A stretch of 64,000 nucleotides of DNA, taken from the NCBI GenBank assembly GCA_003996215.1, contig QJPP01000001.1, positions 3,158,501 through 3,222,500 on the forward strand, given 5' to 3'. Under the pieces are notes generated by a model. That model made no database searches and was not told the DNA's origin. It saw nothing but the letters and a program-made list of their open reading frames with translations. Of the stretch, positions 1 to 11,860 are shown piece by piece; position 1 is the first letter of the stretch; each line of letters begins with the position of its first letter. Both the position numbers and the translations under genes were made by a program. This DNA is from Jaltomata sinuosa (lineage: Eukaryota > Streptophyta > Magnoliopsida > Solanales > Solanaceae).

Positions 1-1269
1 CTAACTTTCAATAAGTGCAATTGACCTAGCCCAATCTTTAACAATCTCAATTTTCTTCGGGAAAAAAGTCAATTCATACCTAATATAATGTTAAAGTCTA
101 TCATATTCAAAATAATTAAGTTTATCCATGTGTCATATACTGCTAAATCAACTACACAAGATTGATGTAATCGATCCACCACTATGAACCATCCACGAGT
201 GTAGAAACACATATAAATATAGAAGAAGAGTCACAAAGCATATTCAAACCCATAATAAAGTATGTAATTACATAAAATAAAGTAGATTCATGATCGAAAT
301 AATAGGCTGAGAGCATACTCAACGATACTTGGGATAACCCTAGTTACTCCAACAGAGTTAGATATTTTTCGATGTAATATTTTCTTCCATCACTACACAG
401 TCCATGATCTGTAGGGACATTCTTAACCATTATACACGTCTCTGCGAATGTTTCCATATAGCTTTATACAAAGATCCTTACCAAAATTCCTTTAATAACA
501 AATCCTCGTCCACCTAGTTCTAACTAATATTACTGATTCTTAATTCAATCTCCGAAATATACCTCACAATATGAATTGTCAATACCTATCATTAATCCAC
601 TACTTTAAATATCCTTGCTAATAGATACCCAATTTAAATTATTCAAATTCTCTTCAGTACCCCTCTACTCCAAAGGATAAAAAGGAAAGCTTTCAGACGA
701 ACCTTATAACAAGTTCTACTATCACGAATTTTATCACAATAAATCACATTTCATGTCCTCTCACCTAATCGAAACCTCTCAAGAATATAATTATCTTTAG
801 GACGTCAACATTGTACCATTTTATTACTAAATTATTGACTTGTCATTGATACACTCATATCATCAAATTATCATAATAAATCCAGAAAACAATAAAGTAT
901 ACTAGTTCAAAATACACCTCGAGTAAATCATTCTTACTATGCCTAGCCTCTTCAGTTGCATTGTTCAAAATTACAATGCTTCTTAGCTAATTATCTTTCT
1001 AACTACGTCACAATAAATTGCATCATATCATGTAACATCATTCATCATTGTTGGTGTGCAAACTTGAGAAAGTATCCTCACCATTGGTGAGAGAATGGAA
1101 CAAAGAAGTATAGACCTTAAACCGAATCACATACGCACGATAAGGAATAACAGAATGGAAGTTTCCTAAGGTCCTATAGCCTCTCGAAGATAAATAATAG
1201 ACATCTTCGCACTGATCTGCAAGATTCTACTAGACTCTGCTCTTGTACTTAATGGGACCTATGAACCAT
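1..1269 (-). mobile_element. Element A internal leader, no gene recognised
   Basis: This is the internal side of a minus-strand gypsy element whose primer site and 5' LTR lie immediately to the right. Read on the minus strand, the first 150 bases after the primer site resemble the leader of N2, with the motif GAGGCTATAGGAC and a following run about a GTC(T)AGTAGA(A/G)TC box. A gag gene would be expected further left, but I find no open frame or gag motif in this AT-rich stretch. It is either an untranslated leader or decayed sequence. Nothing else can be supported here. Confidence 0.5.
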
Positions 1270-1281
1270 GCTCTGATACCA
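1270..1281 (-). promoter_or_regulatory. Primer-binding site of element A
   Basis: The plus strand reads GCTCTGATACCA, the reverse complement of TGGTATCAGAGC. This matches the 3' end of plant initiator methionine tRNA and is the usual minus-strand DNA primer site of gypsy and copia elements. It lies three bases inside the LTR boundary. Confidence 0.8.
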
Positions 1282-1923
1282 TGTTGTCACTATCCAAAAT
1301 CACATTAGGCCGTGAGGGCACCCACCATCCCGGTAGGTGAACCCCTTTTCTTTACTAACCTTTTAACAATATAAATAATGCAGAAGTAATGTAAAAGTAA
1401 CAACCAACTCTTATAAATCCGGAAATAACGAGTTCAAATTCAAACTACCCCAAGACCTGGTGACACTAGTACAAGAGCATCTACGAATATGAAATAAGTC
1501 TGTGAAAATTAAAATAACTGTCTGAAAGAAAGTAAGACAGAAAACATAAAGAATCTCTAGAATCCAACACTGCCGAAAAGAAAGCAGCTCATCCTGAATC
1601 CTAACCGCAACAGTCTCTAACACAAATAACAAGTCAAGTATTTCCAGTACCTGGTTCAGTTCCTGCACGCAAAAAGGTGCAACAAGTATAGAGTGAGTAT
1701 GAAAAATACGTGTACTCAGCAAGCTTTGATTACTAACTCCTTCTAGGAGCGATAACGAGATGTATCTTCAAAGTTCTCTTTTTCACAAGTATAATTTTGC
1801 CACAATATAAGTCACTATAACACAATAAATAAGGCAAGTATCTATAATAATTCAATATGAAGTGCAATGCAGATGAAATATAACTCAATGCAATGCACTG
1901 GGTAAAAGTAAACCGATATATAT

Positions 1924-2095
1924 CCGCCAGAACCATTTCCCATCAGCACAATAAACCCGCCAAAACTATTTTCCATCGGCATAATAAAATCCACCGGAAC
2001 CATTTCTCATCGGCACAATAAAACCCGTCAGAACTATTTCCCATCGGCATAATAAGACCCGCCGGAGCCATTTTCTCTCGGCATAATAAGAACCT
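1924..2095. repeat. Tandem array, about 34-bp unit, five copies
   Basis: The motif CCGCC(A/G)GAACCATTTCCCAT followed by CGGCATAATAA recurs about every 34 bases inside the element A LTR, with a weaker copy near 2123-2170. Copies differ by several substitutions, so the array is old. Subrepeats are common in the U3/R part of plant LTRs. Confidence 0.75.
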
Positions 2096-2987
2096 GAATT
2101 TCATAAATAATTACAGTACCACTCGCCGGAATTATTTTCCATCGTCCTTGCATGATGTCACTTACCGAAACCATTTTACATCGGCTTAATAAGAGTATGA
2201 ATCTTACAAATAACTCAATGGGCAATATCAACCAATAATTATCATGCAACAATAAGAGTGGTATGAATGAATATATATGATCAAGTACATAAAATGAGTT
2301 TGTTAATCACAATCAAGTTCACATAATTCATGAGTCTCAACAGTTCAATTGTATCACAATTTATGAGATTCTATCAACCGATAATAATTTTTGTAAGAAT
2401 TTCCCATAGCATAACAACGGTGCCCGTATAAATTCTCGTTATCTCATTTATACGAGACTCCCTCATTACTCATTACCCTTAAGTTCATTCAATACAATAA
2501 GACTAACACGTCAAAAAGAAATAGAAATCTCTACTTGCCTCAAAACAAAGCCCAAGTGTCAATTTATAAATTTGTCCTTCCGTAAAGCTTTCGAATGGTC
2601 AAAATTTGCTCAAACACGTAATAACTAGCATGTCAAGTTTCAACTAAAACGGATCGTTATTCCACCCATAATAATTTCAGAACCTAAACACGACTACAGT
2701 CACTACAAATATCATCAATACCTATGAACCATTAACCTTCACTGCCTAATGATTGCTAATCATTGCAAAAAATTATTAAATAAAGCCTTCTCATTATCAA
2801 TTCACACCAAATTCTAAAAAGAAAACACCAGATTCGAATTTGTTTTAAAAAAATACATCTGTGCGTGTGTGCGATTGAGAAGAGAGAGCGTAAATGAGAA
2901 TTGCAGAATCTTAAACACCCAAGCACCACTATGATTCCACTTACCCTATCATTACTATCTAATCATTAGCTCATCATCACATGATCA

Positions 2988-2992
2988 TTGCC
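2988..2992. repeat. Target-site duplication of element S, left copy
   Basis: TTGCC directly precedes the S 3' LTR and is repeated at 40961-40965 directly after the S 5' LTR, almost 38 kb away. This shows that everything between is one insertion plus later guests. Confidence 0.9.
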
Positions 2993-3866
2993 TGTTCGAA
3001 TGCTTACCCCCTAATTTGCCTAAGGAACATGTTAAGAGATCTGTTCTTTTGTTGAATACTTGAATGTAAAGCAGTAAAGAGAACACACGATGTTTATGTG
3101 AAAAACCCTAGCTCACAAAGGGAAATAACCACGACCTACACCTCTGTAGGATTTAACTCAATTTTACTAAAATAATGAGCCTCAACAAAAGATTACAAAC
3201 TCTGTAACCTAACGATTTATAAACTCTAATTCCTAAACACCACACAGACCTCCCTAGGTCTAGGTGTCCAAGTCCTCGAGTTATCCCAACTTGAAGACTA
3301 ACTCCTATGCCAGTTTATAACTCACTGGCACTACGAATTAATGATTACAACTTGATGAAAAATTATACAATCAACTTGACTCAAGAACTGTAAAGCATAG
3401 ACTTAAGAAACACGTTCTTCAATCTGGTTTCTTTTATTGGCTGCACTTGGATCTTCACTCAGAATTCTCTCAAATATGAACTCACTCAATTTGATTGTGT
3501 TCTACTTGTAGCTCTCTTTGTAAGTGCGTAAGGTTTATTGTGAAACCTCTTTTGTATTTACACTGAGAGTCCTCTCCTTATTTTGGCTGGTTTCCTTCCA
3601 TATTGGGAATCCTCTTCCTTGTAGGATTTGTCAAGTCAATATTCTTGATTTCTTTCCTTGTAGGATTCTTCCTTATGAAAGGAAACTTTGTGTAAGCTGA
3701 ACTCTCCTTATAAACACACTTTCTCTACATGCTTTGATCCCTTCTACGCATCGTTCACCTATTTTGGATCCTAGTTGGATTCTGCTTGTGGAACAAGTCA
3801 AAGATACCTGTTCCCTGTATATGTTCCATAGCTTTGTCAATCTTCAAAATCTACCTCAATCCAACA
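2993..3866 (-). repeat. Element S 3' LTR (874 bp)
   Basis: It begins TGTTCGAATGC and ends CCAACA on the plus strand, so the element-sense LTR is TGTTGG...GAACA. It matches 21288-21910 joined to 40709-40960 (875 bp) along its length with scattered differences. The polypurine tract abuts at 3867. A 195-bp plus-strand frame over 3734-3928 crosses the LTR edge and is not a gene. Confidence 0.95.
3707..3716 (-). promoter_or_regulatory. Candidate TATA box in the S LTR
   Basis: The minus strand reads GTTTATAAGG about 150 bases inside the LTR start. The other LTR copy keeps the core at 40797-40806 (GTTTATAAAG). Position and conservation fit a U3 promoter, but no transcript evidence is available. Confidence 0.35.
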
Positions 3867-3880
3867 AATTCCCCCTTTTT
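3867..3880 (-). promoter_or_regulatory. Polypurine tract of element S
   Basis: The minus strand reads AAAAAGGGGGAATT immediately before the 3' LTR start TGTTGG. A purine run preceded by GTCATCATC is typical of copia elements and primes plus-strand DNA synthesis. Confidence 0.9.
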
Positions 3881-4309
3881 GATGATGACAAACCCTTGCT
3901 TCTTGTGTGCAGAATTCCACCTGTATAATGTCTGTTTTCTTGAGACAAACTGCAAAAAGTACACATTCGAGGAACAAGTCAGACCAATGGGTTATAAATA
4001 CCATATAAGCAGCTTTTTCCCCCTTTTGGAATTATATAATACTGTGAAGACATACAACACCTTAATTCCAAGTTCAATTTCAATACTCATAGCCACTGGG
4101 GCTATCACCTATGCAGATACTCAAAAGTGAGAGCTCAGTTAGCTATATCAAAGTATTTGCAACTACACAAGAATTAAGATGAGACCAGAATACAAACCCA
4201 ACACTTTATTAATCACAATGCATGTACACTAAAGGTAATTAAAATTAAAAGATGAAAGCATGCATTTGTGAGGACAAAAGAGGGGTTGGGAAGGCTAAAA
4301 GGGGTCAAG
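3881..4309 (-). other. Element S 3' untranslated spacer
   Basis: This lies between the third ORF and the polypurine tract. I see no gene here. A plus-strand frame at 3786-4130 is antisense and shows no family features. Confidence 0.5.
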
Positions 4310-6289
4310 CTAGGCAGTGGAAGGAGGAGGGTACTTCTTAAGAAGCTCATAAAGGCTTTTTAGGCTGGCAGAATTAGTGGCTTGCTCATTTGCCAAGGCA
4401 GCATGTGCTTGTGCAAGCTCAGTCTTGAGCCTTGCATTTTCTTCCACCAACAGTGCATGGTCCATGCCATAGGTGTCATGAATCTCAGCCACTTCCTCAT
4501 CATGGGATGCTCTCATAGAAGCAATCTCTTCATCCTTGGCTGCCAGCATTGCCTTTAGTCGCTGCAGAGGTGCATTGGCCCCTCTCCGAGGAGCAAGTAC
4601 AACAGCCTAGTTCACAATACCAATCACATCTTTGGTTGTTTGATCTTTCCAAGCTAGAACAGGCACACCAAAGTTCTAAAAAATATCCCCCATCTAGAAC
4701 TCATATCCTAAGGCATGCTTGGTAGCACCCTGTTTTAAAATCCTATGCATGTGGCAGAGAATGAGTCTTGACAAGTTGATGGGAATCCCAGAGAGCAACA
4801 TCTGCATCAAGGTGAGGTCCATGTAGTTGGCCTCAGTACATTTTTTCTCCCTAGGAAACACCATATTGTGCACCACATCAAACAACATTTGATGGAGAGG
4901 AAGCATATCCCCCTTATCCACCCTAGAGTGCCACTCCAATGTAGGATCATTTGCAAACCTCTTAGTAATCTCCAAGGCTGAGGGCAGCCCATCCAAGAGA
5001 GGCCATTGCCTCTTCACATAGTGACACCATCCATCATTAGGAACTCCCAAAATCTCAGCTAATACAACAGGGGTAAGGGTGAATGGAACATCTCTAACAA
5101 TACTCGAGATGGAAGAGGAGGTACCAGTGGCATTCACATAAAATTACAAAGTTTCTGCACGAGCCATTTTTTGACGGGCACCAACCAGAAGGAACATGTT
5201 TGACCAACCCTGTGCATCTACCAGGATGAGTAGTTCCATTATCTCATCACCTCCAAACTGAGTGAGCACCCTGCCCCTCACAACAATTCTTGTCCCAAAG
5301 TTGATCAGTGTTTCAGTTCTCGCATCAAGGGTTTCATCAGTGGGATCCAAAGTATCATCCTCTTCTTTCACATGATTAGTAAGATCAACCTCCACATCCA
5401 CATGAGAGGCAACATCATCAGTATCCTCATGCTCATGACACTCAGAAGATGAAAGTCCATGGTCAGCTCCCTTACTCTCCGAGGTGTCATCCACTAGCTT
5501 AGATTTGACAGAACTCCTAGAAGGAACAATTTCCTGACCTGTTTCTTTGATGGTTTTGAGGGAGCAACACATTTCCCTTTCCTCCTTCTTTCATCCTTCT
5601 ACACTTCATTATCCAAAATATCAATGAGATCAGGGGTGGGGCAGATGTACCTCTAGTGGCTCTAGGCCTCTTGGGTGCAGAGGCAACCATACTTTCCTCA
5701 AGGCCCCTCTTGTTGGCCCTGGTCATTCGAATAGTAACAAGCTGAGCCACAAGAGTAGGAGCGACTTCTTCAGGTTCATCAGCTGGTACTTGAACAACCT
5801 TTCTTGAGGCCTTACGTAGATGAGACCTTACCCTTTGTGGAATTAGGTTGGCGATCAGTGTGTTGTCACATCCTCCATAGCAAGTGCTGAATGTGTATGT
5901 TGAAACTGTTCCCTTGGTCCAGATCTTCCAACCTTAGCTTCCCTCTCAACAGATGCACCCAACGTTTCTTCAACAGGTGAAGTAGGTTAAGCTGTGGGAT
6001 TCCCTGAGTTTTCCCTCTCACGAGGTGCATCCTCTTGAACTCCCTCATCACTCACCATTCCTTCATCATCAGATTCCCCCTGACGACTAGCACCAAGAAC
6101 CTCCAAAGCTTCATTCTGTTCTTCATATGGTACCAACGCAGTAGTATCACCACCAATCAAGTCATCACCCATAACTGCTGAAAATTGATCCATATGAGCC
6201 ATCCCCTGAGAATCAATAAGAATAATAAGAGGAAGACGAACGGTGGTAACCTGTTCCTTAAAGGGGATTAAGGTATGAGTAGGTGACAT
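4310..6289 (-). pseudogene. Third ORF (envelope-like) of element S, broken
   Basis: This ORF lies downstream of pol, where SIRE/Maximus copia elements carry an extra ORF often called envelope-like. Reading on the minus strand from 6289: an acidic, Ser/Pro-rich N-terminal region (6289-5987), frameshifted pieces (5987-5575), then an acidic segment running into a globular part (5572-5144). A stop separates this from its continuation (5137-4694), which contains the motifs GWCHYVKRQWP and EANYMDLTLM. I associate these with the plant-transposon-type domain found in such ORFs. The C-terminal frame (4549-4313) is Glu/Ala/Leu-rich with heptad-like spacing and should form a coiled coil. I see no clear signal peptide or transmembrane helix. 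At least two frameshifts and two stops disable it. The true start is uncertain; the Met at 6289 is only the first one in frame. An actual envelope function is unproven for the family. Confidence 0.75.
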
Positions 6290-6619
6290 GGAGGAACTGG
6301 TAGTAGGTCTTGGGTTTCTGGTGATTTGGGAAAGGAGGGTAATTGAGGTTCAATTGATGAAACGTAAGAGAAGAGAAGAAGTGAAAGAGGGTTTTAGTTT
6401 CGGAGCAAAGACTTTCGTAGAAGAAGAGATTGGGAGTGAATAAGGACTTATGAGTTCAAAAGGACTTTAAATAGGAGTGTTAGCCATTTGGAATTAATTA
6501 GAGTCCTTTAAGTGGAAGAGTCCTATTCTAGGGAAGAGATCCTGATTGACAGATGTCAAATCTCATCACAAAAGTAACCTGATTTGATTGGATCTCTTTT
6601 CCTTTTTGGAGATTTGGTG
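6290..6619 (-). other. Element S spacer between pol and third ORF, distal part
   Basis: This is noncoding spacer that was continuous with 15868-16174 before G1 inserted. No ORF is recognised on the minus strand. On the plus strand a frame of about 61 codons runs across the restored junction (see findings), probably by chance. Confidence 0.5.
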
Positions 6620-6624
6620 GTTAT
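6620..6624. repeat. Target-site duplication of G1, left copy
   Basis: GTTAT directly precedes the G1 LTR and is repeated at 15863-15867, a perfect 5-bp duplication. Confidence 0.95.
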
Positions 6625-8809
6625 TGTCACGCCTCGAGGCTAGCCCCTAGATGTAACACGGGACCTAGGGTCATAAGTAACCCCAAGCTAACCCTGAAAC
6701 TGGCATATCACAAGCATACTGAATATAATTCAGAACAAACGGAAGCATATTGAATAAATCATAATTGAAAGGAATAATACTTCTAAAGATATCTGAAATA
6801 ATAGTCTATTTGAAAATCAACAGAACTATAAAAGCTGAACTCTGACTCTATGTATGAAAGCCTCAAATACTGATGAGTTGCTGGGATAAGCCCCCAGCTA
6901 ACTCCAAATACTGAAAGTAAAGACAAACTGACAAACTCAAAAGCATGTAAAAGATATGTCCTCAGATGATGAGGACTCACCACTGACTATCATTGATATG
7001 GCACTAGGCAAGCTAATCACGAGACTGAAGCTAAGAACCTGAGCCTGCATCATGATAGGATGCAGCATATAGAGTATGCTCAGTACTTTGAATGTACTGA
7101 GTATGAGGGATATGCAAGGCTGACTGAAATATAAATATGCTAAAATGTAGGAGAGCTGTAAACTGAACTAAACTGCAGTACATAACATAGGCCCAAAATA
7201 TAATCATGCATAAACAGCTGAAATGCAAGAGTGATCTGAAAACATGCTGAAAGCTGAAAGTAAACATAACAGAAGGCCTAATGCACTTGAATGAAACTAA
7301 CACTTTGGGAGAGTCTATTAACCGATATAAACCACGTGAGCTAAACATAAAGTCCGATGTATACGCCCCATCAAGAGGACCTAGTATACCTTGCCAGGGT
7401 ATAAAAGCATGACTGTGGCATGATCACTAAATCTGATGACCAATAGAGGGGACTTATAAACCTACATTGGCACATAGTTCCAGGACCTTAAGGGCACGCT
7501 GAACCCTAGTTCAACTCGGTGCTAAACACTACTCCCAAATTGAAGACTAATAGATCATTAAAACTGAAGACCTAGATTTTCTGAGATAGAACTAAAATGG
7601 TCCGAAATCACTAACTTCTGAAATACTATAGTAAATTAAAAACTAGTTAAATTCTGATTTCTTTTAAAGCTCATACTGATAATCTAGGTTGAATTTTAAA
7701 AAAGCACTTTAGAAATCCTACAATTTAGGACAATTCTCATGATTCCTCAAAACCTTATACAAATCCATGAAAGTTTAATATAAACAATATATATATCATT
7801 AAAATAGGATGAAAATCATGTATAAATCAAGAAGATGGATTTCTATAGCAATCTACTAAAATGGATAAGAATTCTAGTTTCAAAACCATGAAAATTGCCG
7901 TAAAAGCCTGAGATTTTTTTAGGCATAAAGGCAAACTAAACCCTTAATGAATACTCACATACCTGGTGGTAAAAATCCCTGCAAGAAACTGAAGTTGAAG
8001 CTTGGAGGAGAAAACCCTGGGTCTGGAAATTTGGAGAAGAATGCTCCATTTTGCTAGAGAACTGACTTTAGAGGAAAAACTAATTTGTCTTGGGGTTTTT
8101 ACTAAATAAAATAAGCTTAAGACTATTTTTAATCAGAGCTAAAATAAGAAGGAAAGGTCTAAAATACCCCTGAGAAATTAAATTAAAAACTGCTGAAAAA
8201 AGTCGGCTCTCAGGAATAATTTGGAGAAGAATGCTCCATTTTGCTAGAGAACTGACTTTAGAGGAAAAACTAATTTGTCTTGGGGTTTTTACTAAATAAA
8301 ATAAGCTTAAGACTATTTATAATCAGAGCTAAAATAAGAAGGAAAGGTCTAAAATACCCCTTAGAAATTAAATTAAAAACTGCTGAAAAAAGTCGGCTCT
8401 CAGGAATCACGGATTGATTCCAAGAGTCGTAGACTGAACCATGGCTCATGGTTTCCACTCGTGGTTCCAGGACATAGAGTCAGGGCTGCAGATTACTTTC
8501 TACGAGTCAATAGTATGGGCCGTAGAAAGAACTACAGTACGTAGACCCAATCCGTAGTTCTAGGAAAAAATGTCAGCTCTCTGATCAAGTTCCACGAGTT
8601 GACAGGAAGGACCATGGTTTGAACCACGGTCCATAGAACCAACTCGTGTTTCTCAGACTATAGACTTAACCAACAGATGCAAGTCACAGGTTCATTCCAT
8701 GACCTGTGATTCAAACCACGCTTCGTGGTTTGGACCCGTAATTCCTGGGAGGCTTAAAATTCTGCAAGTATTTGAGTTTGAAAGCTGGATCGAATTCTGG
8801 GGTGTTACA
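6625..8809 (-). repeat. G1 3' LTR (2,185 bp)
   Basis: It is bounded by TGTCACG and TGTTACA and is similar along its length to 13867-15862. It contains the conserved hairpin at 6890-6908, a palindrome-rich repeat segment at about 8400-8735, and a 190-bp tandem duplication at 8028-8407 that the other LTR lacks. It has no gene; the short frames are not conserved between the two LTR copies. Confidence 0.95.
8028..8407. repeat. 190-bp tandem duplication inside the G1 3' LTR
   Basis: The sequence starting TTGGAGAAGAATGC at 8031 starts again at 8221, and the two units stay nearly identical to CTCAGGAAT. The 5' LTR has one copy (from about 15279). The two units differ by only a few bases, much less than the LTRs differ from each other, so the duplication is younger than the insertion. 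Confidence 0.95.
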
Positions 8810-8825
8810 ATATCTCCCTCTTGGG
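8810..8825 (-). promoter_or_regulatory. Polypurine tract of G1
   Basis: The minus strand reads CCCAAGAGGGAGATAT directly before the 3' LTR start TGTAACACC. Just upstream on the minus strand lies CATTCGAGAATGAATGATC, the usual setting of this tract in chromoviruses. Confidence 0.85.
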
Positions 8826-9034
8826 ATCATTCATTCTCGAATGAAGTCTAAACAAGCTGAGTTTGAAGGGAAAGAGCTGCAATCCCTACCACTGAGCATT
8901 AAAAGCTGAATTTCTAGCTGAGATAGGTTCTAAGTACATGAAAGAGTGCTGAATTTCATGAATAGCTGATGGAACATGATACTGAGATGGAAATATATAA
9001 GAGTAAACTGATAAACTGAGGAGCAACCATTACC
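8826..9034 (-). other. G1 3' untranslated region
   Basis: This stretch between the integrase stop and the polypurine tract holds no gene. Confidence 0.6.
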
Positions 9035-10471
9035 TCAAGTTGAAACTGGATCAGAAGGGAAGAGGTGAGGGTACTTTGCCATCATGGCTGCTTCTGCTTC
9101 CCAAGTAGCTCCCTCTACAGACTGATTCCTCCACAAAACCTTTACTGAAGCGACTTCCTTATTTCTCAACATACGAACCTGATAGTCAACTGGAACCTCC
9201 TCATAGGTGAGGCTATCCTTAATAGACACACTTTCTAAAGGCACAACTAAAGTTGGATCACCGATACATTTCTTCAACAGGGACACCTGAAAGACTGGGT
9301 GCACCGATGCTAAGTCTGTGGGCAACTCCAACTCATAAGCTACCTTTCCAACTCTCTTAAGAATTTTGTAAAGGCCTACATATCGGGGACTAAGCTTTCA
9401 CTTCTTACCGAATCTCATCATACCCTTCATGAGGGACACTTTCAGAAAAACCCAGTCATCAACCCTAAACTCTAGCTCCTTTCTTCTCACATCTGCGTAA
9501 GATTTCTTACGACTTTGAGCTACCTTCAACCTTTCTCTAATAAGCTGGACCTTCTCCATGGTCTCATGGACTGAATTTGGCCCTATCAAAACTGCTTCAC
9601 CTACCTCAAACCAGCCTATAGGTGATTTACACCTTCACCCATAGAGTGCCTCATACGGAGCCATCTGAATGCTAGAGCGAAAACTGTTATTATAGACAAA
9701 CTCTATAAGAGGTAAGTGATCATCCCAATTTCCTTTTAAGTCGATTACACAAGCTCTCAACATGTCCTCTAAAGTCGGAATGGTACGCTCTGCCTGACCA
9801 TATTTCTACGGGTAAAAAGTCGTGCTAAGATTAACCTGTGTACCAAGAACCTTCTAGAATGATCTCCAAAATTGAGATGTGAACTGGGTACCCCTATCTG
9901 AGAGGATGGACAAGGGAACTCCATACAACCTGAATATCTCACGGAAGTAAAGTTTTGCATAGTCCTCTGCTGAATCGGTAGTTTTGACAACCAAGAAATG
10001 GGCTGACTTGGTCACCCTATCTACGATTGCCCAAATAAAATCATGCTGCCTACGAGTGCAAGGTAAACCTATAATAAAGTATATATTGATGACCTCCTAA
10101 TTACAAGTAGGAATGTCCATCTCTTGAGTCATACCACCTGGTCAGTGATGTTCTACCTTCACTTGCTGACAGTTGGGACACTTAGCCACAAAATCAACAA
10201 TGTCCCTCTTTATACCATTCCACCAATAGACTTCCCGTAGGTCACGGTACATCTTGGTGGCACCAGGATGGATGGAATATCTGGAGCAATGAGCTTTTGT
10301 CAAAATCTGCTGCCTCAAGTCACCTACATTAGGAACACATAACCGACCCTGATAACGAAGTACACCATCTCCCTCTTGGGAGAAAACCTCTACTCTCTGC
10401 TGTTGGACAACACCTTTTAGCTGAAGTAAGATGGGATCACTATCTTGCTTTTCCTTCACCTCAGCTACCAA
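9035..10471 (-). pseudogene. G1 integrase with chromodomain-like C-terminus
   Basis: On the minus strand, the zinc-binding N-terminus lies at 10471-10142 with SIHPGATKMYRDLR and a CPNCQQVK cysteine pair. The catalytic core follows to about 9600. The first catalytic Asp, expected in an N-M-D-F motif, is Tyr here (codon 10079-10081). The second (SDRGTQF) and the Glu (GQAERTI) remain. The GPY/F-like region and SLTYEEVPV lie at 9589-9200, and the chromodomain-like end VKVLWRNQSVEGATWE is near 9120-9070. Stops interrupt it at about 10140, 10100, 9865, 9810, 9650 and 9400. Integrase would insert the DNA copy, and the chromodomain directs related elements to particular chromatin. This copy is inactive. 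Confidence 0.9.
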
Positions 10472-11860
10472 TGAAGACTCTGACCCATTCTGAATAATGA
10501 CACCACCTTATGATGACTCAGTGAGGCAAACCCATAACCGAGCAAGTCGATGAACATCCTTGGCTAATTCCTTCTTTCCTTCCTAAATTTGTGACCCACT
10601 ACCCATGGACAACCTACTAAGTGCATCAGCTACTACATTGGCCTTACCCATATGGTAAAGCATGCTCATGTCATAGTCCTTGAGAAGCTCTAGCTACCTT
10701 CTCTATCAAAGATTTAGTTCTTTCTGAGTGAACACATATTGAAGGCTCTTGTGGTCAGTAAACACATCTACATGAACACCATACAAGTAGTGTCTCCAGA
10801 TTTTCAAGTTAAAGACCACTACTGCTAACTCAAGATCATGAGTCAAATAATTCTTCTCATTAGTCTTAAGCTATCTGGATGCGTATGCAATAACTTTACC
10901 ATGCTGCATCAGAACATAACCAAGGCCAACTCTGGACGCATCATAATATACTACGAAACCATCTAAACCCTCTAGTAGAGTCAAAATTGGGGCTGTGGTC
11001 AACCTAGTTTTCAACTCTTGGAAGTTCTTCTCACACTCATCTGACCACTGGAACTTGACCTTCTTCTGAGTCAGCCTGGTCAATGGAGAAACTATGGACG
11101 AGAACCTCTCAACTAATCTCCTGTAGTAACCAGCCAGACCCAAGAAACTCCTAATGTCTTTCGGAGAGGTGGGTCTAGGCCAATTCTTTACTGCCTCTAT
11201 CTTTTGAGAATCCACTCGAATACCATCCTTAGACACCACATGACCCCAAAAGGCGACTGACTGTAGCCAAATCTCACACTTGCTGAATTTGGTGAATAAC
11301 TAGCGATCTTTGAGAGCTTACAAGACCACTCTCAAATGATTAGCATGCTCCTCCCCACTCCGCGAGTAGACTAGAATATTATCTATAAATACAATAACAA
11401 ACATGTCCAAATACTGCTTGAACACCCTGTTCATCAAGTCCATAAAAGCTGCAGGAGCATTTGTTAGTCCAAAAGACATAACCACAAATTCATAGTGACC
11501 ATACCAAGTTCTGAAGGCTGTCTTCGAAATGTCACACTCTCTAACTCTGAGTTGATGATAATCGGATCTGAGGTCAATCTTGGAGAAGTAGCTGGCGCCT
11601 TGAAGCTGGTCGAATAAGTCATCAATCCTAGGGATGGGATACTTATTCTTAATTGTGATCTTGTTAAGCTGACGGTAGTCTATGCACATCCTGAGGGAGC
11701 CGTCTTTCTTACGCACGAACAAAACTGGAGCACCCCATGGAGAGATACTAGGTCTGATGAAACCTTTATCTAGGAGGTCCTTGAGCTGTTCTTTCAACTC
11801 TTTAAGCTTAGCTGAATACATTCTATAGGGAGGAATAAATATGGGCTACGTATCTGAAAG
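10472..11860 (-). pseudogene. G1 reverse transcriptase and RNase H
   Basis: The RT begins near the LKEQLKDLLDKGFIRPS motif (11790). Motif A is present as FSKIDLRSDYHQL with its Asp, and the motif before the active box is FGLTNAPAAFMD. The catalytic box reads FIDN instead of FIDD (Asn codon 11378-11380), which should abolish polymerase activity. The connection and RNase H follow at 11239-10560: YYDASRVGLGYVLMQHGKV, the NYLTHDLELAV-like segment and the VADALS end. Stops occur at about 11300, 10872 and 10695-10710. The length matches the family, so there is no large deletion. It would copy element RNA into DNA in the cytoplasmic particle. Confidence 0.92.

Larger units (their letters stand above)
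1285..2992 (-). repeat. Element A 5' LTR, first part
   Basis: The LTR begins with TGTCAC next to the primer site, which corresponds to an LTR end GTGACA on the minus strand. It runs to 2992, where element S is inserted with a TTGCC target duplication, and resumes at 40966. It is noncoding and AT-rich, with a short tandem array at 1924-2095. The other LTR of element A is not in the window, so the outer limit of this LTR is inferred rather than shown. Confidence 0.6.

Noticed and set aside
1924..2095. CRISPR-like spacing of short repeats
   Set aside because: Units are directly joined and diverged, with no unique spacers and no cas genes. The context is a plant LTR.
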